This document shows positions 1-10,102 of a DNA stretch of 64,000 nt, in pieces. Made by a program: the position numbers and the translations under genes. This DNA is from Rhodeus uyekii (lineage: Eukaryota; Chordata; Actinopteri; Cypriniformes; Acheilognathidae): NCBI GenBank assembly GCA_037043235.1, contig JAWRVZ010000319.1:383001-447000 (forward strand), read 5' to 3'. The notes below the pieces were generated by a model. That model had not been told where the DNA came from. It was given only the letters and a program-made list of their open reading frames with translations, and did not search any database. Within the stretch, counting starts at the first letter, position 1; each line of letters begins with the position of its first letter.

Positions 1-977
1 CGTATTCAGACCAAAATTGGTGTGTGTCATAGTAGTCATAATCTGAGGCGACCTGCAGAGTTTTGGCGCACTGCCCCCTAGTGGTCAGGAGATATAAAAA
101 ATTGACTTTTTTGCTTATAACTTCTGAACACTTTGGTCAAAAATCATAAAACTGGTCTCTTTAGATTCAGGGCATCATGCTGAGTCGTGCGATACCAAAT
201 TTTCTTATATCGGCCATTTTGGGCGTCGGCCATTTTGAAATTTGTCGTAAAATGCTATATTTTACAAACGCATTGGCGTATCATTACGAAACTCAGTATG
301 TGTCTTTGGGACCTTGATTTGAACTACACCAAAAGTTTCAGGGCAGCGCCACCTTGTGGTCAAAAGTTATAACACAATTTCCTAAAATGCTAATAACTTT
401 TGATTACATTAAGCTATTTTAAAACAAATGATCTTAATATGTTCCTTGGGTCACACCGAGAACACAGATACCAAATTTGACATAGTTTGCCTAAATTTCA
501 TATCCGCCATGTTGTTTCATTCAAAAACCTACTTTTTCAAACTCCTCCTAGACCGTTTGTCCGATTTTCACCAAAATCGAATCGTATCATCTTCAGACTG
601 TGCTGACAAAAAGTTATGGATTTCGTGTCGATAGACAAAACCGTTTTCGTATACCGCAATTACAAATTTGAGGTAGTGATGACAAAATGACTAATGCTTA
701 ATAACACATTAATACTAACACTTTATAACTCTTTATAACTCTTTAATACTAACACTTTATAACACTTTATTACAATTTGGACACAGAGCCAACTATTGGT
801 CCAAAGTGATAAACTTTTAAATTAAAATACAGTGTCTGTATTAATGATTTTTCAGCCATTTAGCCTAAAATCTTTTAAAATGCATTTAGTTTATTACTGC
901 CATTGGTCTTTTTCTGCCAGACACGTCAGCATGCCATTTAATGCCCTGTTTGTGCTTGGCCCCGTCATTGCTGCTTG
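1..977 (+). repeat. Family-1 unit u1 (type I), left-truncated by window edge
   Basis: The window begins inside the first half-module, just upstream of the CTCF-like box at 70-84. The unit then has the CAGCGCCACCTTGTGGTC box near 344-361, the second half-module, an AT-rich CTTTATAACTCTTTAATACT mini-repeat (about 719-775) and the right end GTGCTTGGCCCC at 952-963. It matches u5 at a constant offset of 6,060 bp and shares the rare GAGGCGACC variant with u5 and u23. It ends at CTGCTTG without the CAGCTATATTTA tail. Open frames here (62-75 aa class) are interrupted in sister units and match no family I recognise. Confidence 0.93.
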
Positions 978-980
978 TTA

Positions 981-1027
981 GGGGCCAAGCACCGAAGGTG
1001 CGGAGGCACCTATTGTAATCGTTCTCG
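981..1027 (+). repeat. Family-1 left end (reference copy) with overlapping hairpins
   Basis: The 12-mer GGGGCCAAGCAC (981-992) is the exact reverse complement of the right-end 12-mer GTGCTTGGCCCC. The arm GCACC pairs with GGTGC across a GAA loop. The same GGTGC can instead join AGGTGC-GGAG-GCACCT, so the two hairpins exclude each other. CTATTGTAATCGTTCTCGTTC follows. I found 31 copies of this left end in the window, always preceded by TTA. Starts: 981, 4011, 8545, 10103, 10162, 10221, 10280, 10339, 13886, 16945, 18833, 18889, 20446, 20514, 20579, 22134, 22196, 24464, 26368, 26427, 31987, 32046, 36594, 36650, 39705, 42720, 47565, 47624, 48804, 53289 and 56300. Confidence 0.93.
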
Positions 1028-1297
1028 TTCTTATTATTATTATTCTTCTTCCACCCAGAAGTCAATGGCAGCCCATAGAACCGTAAGTGGGAAAATGATG
1101 AAATTTGGCACACACATAGAGGACAGTCCAATCATTGACCACACCAATTTTGGAGTCTCTACCTCAACCCCTCTAGCGCCACCAACTGTCCAAAGTTACA
1201 CTTACATTTATGCTAATAACTCTTGAACCATAAGGGCTAGAAACAAAATTCCTTTGTCCACTGATTCCTTGGCTCAAGCCGATTCGATTACACCCTA

Positions 1298-1305
1298 TGA
1301 CGTCA
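1298..1305. promoter_or_regulatory. Perfect CRE palindrome TGACGTCA (reference site; one per family-1 unit)
   Basis: TGACGTCA is the full consensus for CREB/ATF bZIP dimers. In most units a CGTCA half-site follows in ATTTTCCGTCATG. I read the same intact 8-mer in all 36 units u2-u37. Starts: 1298, 2797, 4343, 5813, 7318, 8877, 10688, 12324, 14212, 15711, 17275, 19213, 20905, 22521, 23624, 24800, 26741, 28203, 29672, 31150, 32372, 33860, 35359, 36964, 38466, 40019, 41506, 43056, 44828, 46324, 47970, 49134, 50896, 51821, 53644 and 54738. Family 2 lacks it at the homologous position. Binding and function are inference. Confidence 0.8.
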
Positions 1306-1614
1306 TTTTCCGTCATGAAAATTTTTCCGCAATTTTGAATTTTATGAAAAACCTACTTTGTCGAACTCCTCCTAGGCCGTTTGTCTGATTCTCACAAAAA
1401 TTGAACCACATCATCTCCAGACTATGGAGACAAAAAGTTATGAGAATCAAGTTGATTGGTCATTCCGTTTTTGATAAACTTGCGAAAGAGTTCGACGAAT
1501 TTGCCGCAAAAATGAACTTGAGGCTATATCTCCGCAACGCATTTGCGTATTCAGACCAAAATTGGTGTGTGTCATAGTAGTCATAATATGAGGCTACCTG
1601 CAGAGTTTTGGCGC

Positions 1615-1629
1615 ACTGCCCCCTAGTGG
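1615..1629 (-). promoter_or_regulatory. CTCF-like site, exact 15-base consensus match (reference; recurrent)
   Basis: The minus strand reads CCACTAGGGGGCAGT, which fits the vertebrate CTCF consensus CCASYAGRKGGCRSY at every position. The exact 15-mer occurs 23 times, always on the minus strand. Starts: 70, 1615, 3114, 4660, 6130, 7635, 9194, 14529, 16028, 19540, 21222, 27058, 28520, 29989, 32689, 34177, 35676, 37281, 38783, 40336, 41823, 45145 and 46641. Type II units carry the intact core CCCCCTAGTGG with one or two flank changes, at 11009, 11731, 12645, 13367, 17596, 18316, 22842, 23945, 25121, 48291, 51217, 52142, 52865, 55059 and 55781. Decayed cores lie at 25841, about 31482 (u21), and in u29, u33 and u36. 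Confidence 0.75.
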
Positions 1630-1889
1630 TCAGGAGATATAAAAAATTGACTTTTTTGCTTATAACTTCTGAACACTTTGGTCAAAAATCATAAAACTGC
1701 TCTCTTTAGATTCAGGGCATCATGCTGAGTCATGCGATACCACATTTTCTTATATCGGCCATTTTGGGCGTCGGCCATTTTGAAATTTGTCATAAAATGT
1801 TATATTTAACAAACGCATTGGCATATCATTACGAAACTTAGTATGTGGCTTTGGGACCTTGATTTGACTCTACACCAAAAGTTTTGGGG

Positions 1890-1908
1890 CAGCGCCACCT
1901 TGTGGTCA
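1890..1908 (-). promoter_or_regulatory. Second CTCF-like box (CAGCGCCACCTTGTGGTC), reference copy
   Basis: About 275-290 bp after the first box, most units carry a site whose minus strand is GACCACAAGGTGGCGCTG. It differs from CCASYAGRKGGCRSY only at the Y position. A third box, ACAGCGCCATCTATTGGTC (minus strand GACCAATAGATGGCGCTGT, one mismatch at S), lies near the right end of many type I units, for example about 8342-8360. A weaker AGCGCCACCAACTG box follows the left part of each unit. All point the same way. Only the consensus fit is seen; binding is inference. Confidence 0.6.
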
Positions 1909-2497
1909 AAAGTTATAACAACATTTACAAAAATGCTAATAACTTTTGATTACATTAAGCTATTTTAAAACAAATTGTCTCAATATGTTCCTTGGGTCAT
2001 GCCGAGAACACAGATACCAAATTTGATATATTTAGCCTAAACTTCCTGTCCGCCATGTTGTTTCATTCAAAAACCTACTTTTTCGAACTCCTCCCAGACC
2101 GTTTGTCCGATTTTCACCAAAATTGAATCGTATCATCTTCAGACTGTGCTGACAAAAAGTTATGGATTTCGTGTCGATAGACAAAACCGTTTTCGTATAC
2201 CGCAATTACAAATTTGAGGTAGTGATGACAAAATGACTAATGCTTAATAACACATTAATACTAACACTTTATAACTCTTTATAACTCTTTAATACTAAAA
2301 CTTTATAACACTTTATGACAATTTGGACACAGAGCCAACTATTGGTCCAAAGTGATAAACTTTTAAATCAAAATACAGTGTCTGTATTAATGATTTTTCA
2401 GCCATTTAGCCTAAAATCTTTTAAAATGCATTTAGTTTATTACTGCCATTGGTCTTTTGCTGCCAGCCACGTCAGCATGCCATTTAATGCCCTGTTT

Positions 2498-2509
2498 GTG
2501 CTTGGCCCC
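2498..2509 (+). repeat. Family-1 right-end inverted repeat (reference copy)
   Basis: GTGCTTGGCCCC is the 12/12 reverse complement of the left-end 12-mer. It does not sit at the extreme end: GTCATT and the palindrome GCTGC-TT-GCAGC follow, then TATATTTA and a TTA tract. Type II units have GCGCTTGGCCCC (11/12) followed by GTGATGGCTGCTAGCAGC. The inverted repeats are therefore asymmetric, terminal on the left and subterminal on the right. Starts: 952, 2498, 3973, 5523, 7013, 8504, 10074, 12210, 13848, 15408, 16907, 18795, 20405, 22102, 23323, 24426, 26324, 29389, 30852, 31952, 33558, 35060, 36556, 38161, 39664, 41216, 42682, 44526, 46025, 47521, 48766, 50604, 51520, 53260, 54411 and 56262. Confidence 0.93.
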
Positions 2510-2535
2510 GTCATTGCTGCTTGCAGCTATATTTA

Positions 2536-4010
2536 TTATTATTCTTCTTCCACCCAGAAGTCAATGGCAGCCCATAGAACCGTAAGTGGGAAAATGATGA
2601 AATTTGGCACACTCATAAAGGACAGTCCACTCATTTACCACACCAATTTTGGAGTCTCTAACTCCATCCCTCTAGCGCCACCAACTGTCCAAAGTTACAC
2701 TTACATTTATTCTAATAACTCTTGAACCATAAGGGCTAGAAACAAAATTCCTTTGTACACTGATTCCTTGGCTCAAGACGATTCGATTGCACCCTATGAC
2801 GTCATTTTCCGTCATGAAAATTTCTCCGCAATTTTGAATTTTATGAAAAACCTACTTTGTCGAACTCCTCCTAGGATCTTTGTCCGATTTTTACGAAAAT
2901 TGAACCACATCATCTCCAGACTATCTAGACAAAAAGTTATGAGAATCAAGTTGATTGGTCAAACCGTTTACGAATAATTTGCGAAAGAGTTCGACAAATT
3001 TGCCGCAAAAATGAACTTGAGGCTATATCTCCGCAACGCATTTGCGTATTCTGACCAAAATTGGTGGGTGTCATAGTAGTCATGATCTGAGGCTACCTGC
3101 AGAGTTTTGGCGCACTGCCCCCTAGTGGTCAGGAGATATAAAAAAGTGATTTTTTTGCTTATAACTTCTGAAAACTTTGTTCAAAAATCATAAAACTGGT
3201 CTCTTTAGATTCAGGGCATCATGCTGAGTCATGCGATACCAAATTTTCTCATATCGGACATTTTGGGTGTTGGCCATTTTGATTTTTGTCGTAAAATGCT
3301 ATATTTTACAAACGCATTGGCGTATCATTACGAATCTCAGTATGTGTCTTTGGGACCTTGATTTGAACCTACACCAAAAGTTTCGGGGCAGCACCACCTT
3401 GTGGTCAAAAGTTATAACACAATTTCCAAAAATGCTAATAACTTTTGATTACATTAAGCTATTTTAAAACAAATGATCTTAATATGTTCCTTGGGTCACA
3501 CCGAGAACACAGATACCAAATTTGACATAGTTTGCCTAAATTTCATATCCGCCATGTTGTTTCATTCAAAAACCTACTTTTTCAAACTCCTCCCAGACCG
3601 TTTGTCCGATTTTCACCAAAATCGAATCGTATCATCTTCCGACTGTGCTGACAAAAAGTTATGGATTTCGTGTCGATAGACAAAACCGTTTTCGTCTACC
3701 GCAATTACAAATTTGAGGTAGTGATGACAAAATGACTTTAATGCTCTATGTCAGTAATGTTTTGTCCAAATAACACCAAACTTTGCAGATTTCATTGTGA
3801 CCACATTCTAACAATTTGGACACAGCGCCAACTATTGGTCAAAAGCGATAAACTAAAAAAATCAAATTACAGTGTCTGTATCCATGATTTTTCAGCCATT
3901 TAGCCTAAAATCATTTTAAAATGCATTTACTTTAATTGGTCTGATGCTGCCAGCCACGTCAATGCCGTGTTTGTGCTTGGCCCCGTCATTGCTGCTTGCA
4001 GCTATATTTA
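2536..4010 (+). repeat. Family-1 unit u3 (type I), no left-end hairpin
   Basis: This 1,475-bp unit starts directly with TTATTATTCTTCTTCC, so its left end is missing. Diagnostic variants are CACTCATTTACCACACC, TTTGTACACTGATTCC and GTGGGTGTC. All of these recur in u28 at a constant offset of 38,709 bp, and the two units look identical over their full length. It carries the CRE at 2797, CTCF-like box at 3114 and right end at 3973-3984. Confidence 0.94.
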
Positions 4011-5548
4011 GGGGCCAAGCACCGAAGGTGCGGAGGCACCTATTGTAATCGTTCTCGTTCTTATTATTATTATTATTATTATTATTATTCTTCTTCCACC
4101 CAGAAGTCAATGGCAGCCCATAGAACCGTATGCAGGAAAATGATGAAATTTGGCACACACATAGAAGACAGTCCAATCATTGACCACACCAATTTTGGAG
4201 TCTCTACCTCAATCCCTCTAGCGCCACCAACTGTCCAAAGTTACACTTACATTTATGCTAATAACTCTTGAACCATAAGGGCTAGAAACAAAATTCCTTT
4301 GTCCACTGATTCCTTGGCTCAAGCCGATTCGATTGCACCCTATGACGTCATTTTCCGTCATGAAACTTTTTCCGCAATTTTGAATTTTATGAAAAACCTA
4401 CTTTGTCAAACTCCTCCTAGGCCGTTTGTCTGATTTTCACAAAAATTGAACCACATCATCTCCAGACTATGGAGACAAAAAGTTATGAGAATCAAGTTGA
4501 TTGGTCAAACCGTTTTTGATAAACATGCGAAAGAGTTCGACGAATTTGCCGCAAAAATGAACTTGAGGCTATATCTCCGCAACGCATTTGCATATTCAGA
4601 CCAAAATTGGTGTGTGTCATAGTAGTCATAATCTGAGGCTACCTGCAGAGTTTTGGCGCACTGCCCCCTAGTGGTCAGGAGATATAAAAAATTGACTTTT
4701 TTGCTTATAACTTCTGAACACTTTGGTCAAAAATCATAAAACTGGTCTCTTTAGATTCAGGGCATCATGCTGAGTCGTGCGATACCAAATTTTCTTATAT
4801 CGGCCATTTTGGGCGTCGGCCATTTTGAAATTTGTCGTAAAATGCTATATTTTACAAACGCATTGGCGTATCATTACGAAACTCAGTATGTATCTTTGGG
4901 ACCTTGATTTGAACCTACACCAAAAGTTTCGGGGCAGCGCCACCTTGTGGTCAAAAGTTATAACACAATTTCCTAAAATGCTAATAACTTTTGATTACAT
5001 TAAGCTATTTTAAAACAAATGATCTTAATATGTTCCTTGGGTCACACCAAGAACACAGATACCAAATTTGACATAGTTTGCCTAAATTTCATATCCGCCA
5101 TGTTGTTTCATTCAAAAACCTACTTTTTCAAACTCCTCCTAGACCGTTTGTCCGATTTTCACCAAAATTGAATCGTATCATCTTCAGACTGTGTTGACAA
5201 AAAGTTATGGATTTCGTGTTGATAGACAAAACCGTTCTCGTATACCGCACTTACATATTTGAGGTAGTGATGACAACATGACTTTAATGCTTTACAACAC
5301 ATTAATAATAACATTTTATAACTCTTTAATACTAACACTTTATAACACTTTAATACTTTAAAAAAAATTGGACACAGCACCATCTATTGGTCCAAAGCGA
5401 TAAACTTTTCAATCAAATTTTTGTGACTATATTTATGATTTTCAGCCATTTCGCCTAAAATCATTTTAAAATGCATTTACTGCAATTGGTCTGATGCTGC
5501 CAGCCACGTCAATGCCCTGTTTGTGCTTGGCCCCGTCATTGCTGCTTG
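4011..5548 (+). repeat. Family-1 unit u4 (type I), complete
   Basis: It has a single left end (4011) with the GTTCTCGTTC tail and a (TTA)9 tract into the ACCCAGAAGTC body. CRE at 4343, CTCF-like box at 4660, right end at 5523-5534. The interval 5286-5360 holds the AT-rich CTTTAATACTAACACTTTATAAC mini-repeat in place of the GTCAGTAATGTTTTGTCC segment used by most type I units. It ends at CTGCTTG with no CAGCTATATTTA tail. Confidence 0.93.
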
Positions 5549-7050
5549 TTATTATTATTCTTCTTCCACCCAGAAGTCAATGGCAGCCCATAGAACCGTA
5601 TGCAGGAAAATGATGAAATTTGGCACACACATAGAGGACAGTCCAATCATTGACCACACCAATTTTGGAGTCTCTACCTCAATCCCTCTAGCGCCACCAA
5701 CTGTCCAAAGTTACACTTACATTTATGCTAATAACTCTTGAACCATAAGGGCTAGAAACAAAATTCTTTTGTCCACTGATTCCTTGGCTCAAGCCGATTC
5801 GATTGCACCCTATGACGTCATTTTCCGTCATGAAAAATGTTCCGCAATTTTGAATTTTATGAAAAACCTACTTTGTCGAACTCCTCCTAGGCCGTTTGTC
5901 TGATTTTCACAAAAATTGAACCACATCATCTCCAGACTATGGAGACAAAAAGTTATGAGAATCAAGTTGATTGGTCAAACCGTTTTTGATAAATATGCGA
6001 AAGAGTTCGACGAATTTGCCGCAAAAATGAACTTGAGGCTATATCTCCGCAACGCATTTGCATATTCAGACCAAAATTGGTGTGTGTCATAGTAGTCATA
6101 ATCTGAGGCGACCTGCAGAGTTTTGGCGCACTGCCCCCTAGTGGTCAGGAGATATAAAAAATTGACTTTTTTGCTTATAACTTCTGAACACTTTGGTCAA
6201 AAATCATAAAACTGGTCTCTTTAGATTCAGGGCATCATGCTGAGTCGTGCGATACCAAATTTTCTTATATCGGCCATTTTGGGCGTCGGCCATTTTGAAA
6301 TTTGTCGTAAAATGCTATATTTTACAAACGCATTGGCGTATCATTACGAAACTCAGTATGTGTCTTTGGGACCTTGATTTGAACTTACACCAAAAGTTTC
6401 AGGGCAGCGCCACCTTGTGGTCAAAAGTTATAACACAATTTCCTAAAATGCTAATAACTTTTGATTACATTAAGCTATTTTAAAACAAATGATCTTAATA
6501 TGTTCCTTGGGTCACACCGAGAACACAGATACCAAATTTGACATAGTTTGCCTAAATTTCATATCCGCCATGTTGTTTCATTCAAAAACCTACTTTTTCA
6601 AACTCCTCCTAGACCGTTTGTCCGATTTTCACCAAAATCGAATCGTATCATCTTCAGACTGTGCTGACAAAAAGTTATGGATTTCGTGTCGATAGACAAA
6701 ACCGTTTTCGTATACCGCAATTACAAATTTGAGGTAGTGATGACAAAATGACTAATGCTTAATAACACATTAATACTAACACTTTATAACTCTTTATAAC
6801 TCTTTAATACTAACACTTTATAACACTTTATTACAATTTGGACACAGAGCCAACTATTGGTCCAAAGTGATAAACTTTTAAATTAAAATACAGTGTCTGT
6901 ATTAATGATTTTTCAGCCATTTAGCCTAAAATCTTTTAAAATGCATTTAGTTTATTACTGCCATTGGTCTTTTTCTGCCAGACACGTCAGCGTGCCATTT
7001 AATGCCCTGTTTGTGCTTGGCCCCGTCATTGCTGCTTGCAGCTATATTTA
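5549..7050 (+). repeat. Family-1 unit u5 (type I), no left-end hairpin
   Basis: The unit begins with TTATTATTATT and goes straight into the body. From about 6,061 it follows u1 base for base at offset 6,060, including GAGGCGACC and the AT-rich mini-repeat (about 6778-6835). CRE at 5813, CTCF-like box at 6130, right end at 7013-7024, full CAGCTATATTTA tail. Confidence 0.93.
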
Positions 7051-8541
7051 TTATTATTATTATTCTTCTTCCACCCAGAAGTCAATGGCAGCCCATAGAA
7101 CCGTATGCAGGAAAATGATGAAATTTGGCACACACATAGAGGACAGTCCAGTCATTGATCACACCAATTTTGGAGTCTCTACCTCAATCCCTCTAGCGCC
7201 ACCAACTGTCCAAAGTTACACTTACATTTATGCTAATAACTCTTGAACCATAAGGGCTAGAAACAAAATTCCTTTGTCCACTGATTCCTTGGCTCAAGCC
7301 GATTCGATTGCACCCTATGACGTCATTTTCCGTCATGAAAATTTTTCCGCAATTTTGAATTTTATGAAAAACCTACTTTGTCAAACTCCTCCTAGACCGT
7401 TGGTCCGATTTTCACGAAAATTGAACCACATCATCTCCAGACTATGTAGACAAAAAGTTATGAGAATCAAGTTGATTGGTCAAACTGTTTTTGATAAACA
7501 TGCAAAAGATTTCGACGAATTTGCCGCAAAAATGAAATTGAGGCTATATCTCCGCAACGCATTTGCGTATTCAGACCAAAATTGGTGTGTGTCATAGTAG
7601 TCATAATCTGAGGCTACCTGCAGAGTTTTGGCGCACTGCCCCCTAGTGGTCAGGAGATATAAAAATTTGACTTTTTTGCTTATAACTTCTGAACACTTTG
7701 GTCAAAAATCATAAAACTGGTCTCTTTAGATTCAGGGCATCATGCTGAGTCGTGCGATACCAAATTTTCTTATATCGGCCATTTTGGGCGTCGGCCATTT
7801 TGAAATTTGTCGTAAAATGCTATATTTTACAAACGCATTGGCGTATCATTACGAAACTCAGTATGTGTCTTTGGGACCTTGATTTGAACCTACACCAAAA
7901 GTTTCGGGGCAGCGCCACCTTGTGGTCAAAAGTTATAACACAATTTCCTAAAATGCTAATAACTTTTGATTACATTAAGCTATTTTAAAACAAATGATCT
8001 TAATATGTTCCTTGGGTCACACCGAGAACACAGATACCAAATTTGACATAGTTTGCCTAAATTTCATATCCGCCATGTTGTTTTATTCAAAAACCTACTT
8101 TTTCAAACTCCTCCCAGACCGTTTGTCCGATTTTCACCAAAATTGAATCGTATCATCTTCAGACTGAGTTGACAAAAAGTTATGGATTTCGTGTCGATAG
8201 ACAAAACCGTTTTCGTATACCGAAACTACAAATTTGAGGTAGTGATGACAAAATGACTTTAATGCTCTATGTCAGTAATGTTTTGTCCAAATAACACCAA
8301 ACTTTGCACATTTCATTGTGACCACATTCTAACAATTTGGACACAGCGCCATCTATTGGTCCAAAGCAATAAACTATTAAATCAAATTACAGTGTCTATA
8401 TTAATGATTTTTAAGCCATTTAGCCTAAAATCATATTAAAATGCATTTAGTTGTTGATTACTTCAATTGCTCTTATGCTGCCGGCCACGTCAATGCCCTG
8501 TTTGTGCTTGGCCCCGTCATTGCTGCTTGCAGCTATATTTA
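7051..8541 (+). repeat. Family-1 unit u6 (type I), no left-end hairpin
   Basis: A 1,491-bp unit beginning with a short TTA tract. It carries CRE at 7318, CTCF-like box at 7635 and right end at 8504-8515. Its right part uses the GTCAGTAATGTTTTGTCCAA segment rather than the AT-rich mini-repeat. An open frame of 107 codons spans 7274-7597; it is ordinary repeat sequence, and the equivalent frame is broken by stops in u2, u4 and u5. Confidence 0.93.
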
Positions 8542-10099
8542 TTAGGGGCCAAGCACCGAAGGTGCGGAGGCACCTATTGTATCCGTTCTCGTTCTTATTA
8601 TTATTATTCTTCCGCTTCTTCTTCTTCTTCCACCCACAAGTCAATGGCAGCCCATAGAACCGTATGCGGGAAAATGATGAAATTTGGCACACTCATAGAG
8701 GACAGTCCAATCATTGACCACACCAATTTTGGAGTCTCTAAATCAATCCCTCTAGCGCCACCAACTGTCCAAATTTACACTTATATTTATGCTAATAACT
8801 CTTGAACCATAAGGGCTAGAAACAAAATTCCTTTGTCCACTGATTCCTTGGCTCAAGCCGATTCGATTGCACCCTATGACGTCATTTTCCGTCATGAAAA
8901 TTTTTCCGCAATTTTGAGTTTTATGAAAAACCTACTTTGTCGAACTCCTCCTAGGCCGTTTGTCCGATTCTCACAAAAATTGAACCACATCATCTCCAGA
9001 CTATGGAGACAAAAAGTTATGGAAATCAAGTTGATTGGTCATTCCGTTTTTGATAAACTTGCGAAAGAGTTCGACGAATTTGCCGCAATAATGAACTTGA
9101 GGCTATATCTCCGCAACGCATTTGCGTATTCAGACCAAAATTGGTGTGTGTCATAGTAGTCATAATCTGAGGCTACCTGCAGAGTTTTGGCGCACTGCCC
9201 CCTAGTGGTCAGGAGATATAAAAAATTGACTTTTTTGCTTATAACTTCTGAACACTTTGGCCAAAAATCATAAAACTGCTCTCTTTAGATTCAGGGCATC
9301 ATGCTGAGTCGTGCGATACCAAATTTTCTTATATCGGCCATTTTGGGCGTCGGCCATTTTGAAATTTGTCATAAAATGTTATATTTAACAAACGCATTGG
9401 CATATCATTACGAAACTTAGTATGTGGCTTTGGGACCTTGATTTGACTCTACACCAAAAGTTTCGGGGCAGCGCCACCTTGTGGTCAAAAGTTATAACAA
9501 AATTTACAAAAATGCTAATAACTTTTGATTACATTAAGCTATTTTAAAACAAATGATCTTAATATGTTCCTTGGGTCACACCGAGAACACAGATACCAAA
9601 TTTGACATAGTTTGCCTAAATTTCATATCCGCCATGTTGTTTCATTCAAAAACCTACTTTTTCAAACTCCTCCTAGACCATTTGTCCGATTTTCACCAAA
9701 ATCGAATCGTATCATCTTCAGACTGTGCTGACAAAAAGTTATGGATTTCGTGTCGATAGACAAAACCGTTTTCGTATACCGCAATTACAAATTTGAGGTA
9801 GTGATGACAAAATGACTTTAATGCTTTAAGTCAGTAATGTTTTGTCCAAATAACACCAGACTTTGCAGATTTCATTGTCACATTACTCGGACCCAATTCT
9901 AACAATTTGGACACAGCGCCAACTATTGGTCCAAAGCGCTAAACTTTTCATTCAAATTACAGTGTCTGTATTAATGATTTTTCAGCCATTTAGCCTAAAA
10001 TCATATTAAAATGCATTTAGTTGTTGATTACTTCAATTGCTCTTATGCTGCCGGCCACGTCAATGCCCTGTTTGTGCTTGGCCCCGTCATTGCTGCTTG
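8542..10099 (+). repeat. Family-1 unit u7 (type I), complete
   Basis: Single left end at 8545 with a variant tail (TATCCGTTCTCGTTC), then TTA and a TTCTTCCGCTTCTTC tract. It carries the TTTTGAGTTTTATG variant shared with u10, u14, u22 and u24. CRE at 8877, CTCF-like box at 9194, right end at 10074-10085, ending at CTGCTTG. Confidence 0.93.
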
Positions 10100-10102
10100 T
10101 TA

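Larger units (their letters stand above)
978..2535 (+). repeat. Family-1 unit u2 (type I), complete
   Basis: This is a complete 1,558-bp unit and a good reference copy. It has a single left end from 981 with the AATCGTTCTCGTTC tail, then (TTA)4 and the ACCCAGAAGTC body start. The CRE is at 1298-1305 and the CTCF-like box at 1615-1629. The second CTACTTTTTCGAACTCC block lies about 721 bp after the first, and the right end is at 2498-2509. The right end is followed by GTCATTGCTGCTTGCAGC and TATATTTA. Confidence 0.95.

Noticed and set aside
428..634. 68-codon open frame beginning MILICSLGHTENTDTK, repeated in many units
   Set aside because: It is a by-product of repeat identity. u6, u13 and others lose it by single changes, and there is no upstream promoter or splice context that I can support.
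981..1018. microRNA precursor from the left-end hairpin
   Set aside because: Stems of 5-6 bp are far too short for a precursor hairpin.
1633..1650. TATA box (GATATAAAAAATTG) just after the CTCF-like box
   Set aside because: The motif is present in most units, but in AT-rich sequence TATAAAA arises easily, and I see no initiator or transcript evidence, so I did not annotate a promoter.
981..2509. PIF/Harbinger-type MITE with TTA target duplication
   Set aside because: TTA precedes the left end, but the base run after GTGCTTGGCCCC is GTCATTGCTGCTTG, not TTA. The inverted repeats do not bound a simple TTA duplication. Not excluded, but less fitting than an asymmetric-end element.
7274..7597. 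Recurrent 107-codon open frame (also at 8833, 15667, 19169, 20861, 32328, 35315)
   Set aside because: The frame lies inside the repeat. The equivalent position is broken by stops in u2, u4, u5, u23, u25 and others, frames overlap on both strands, and I see no recognisable domain. Its recurrence follows from unit similarity.
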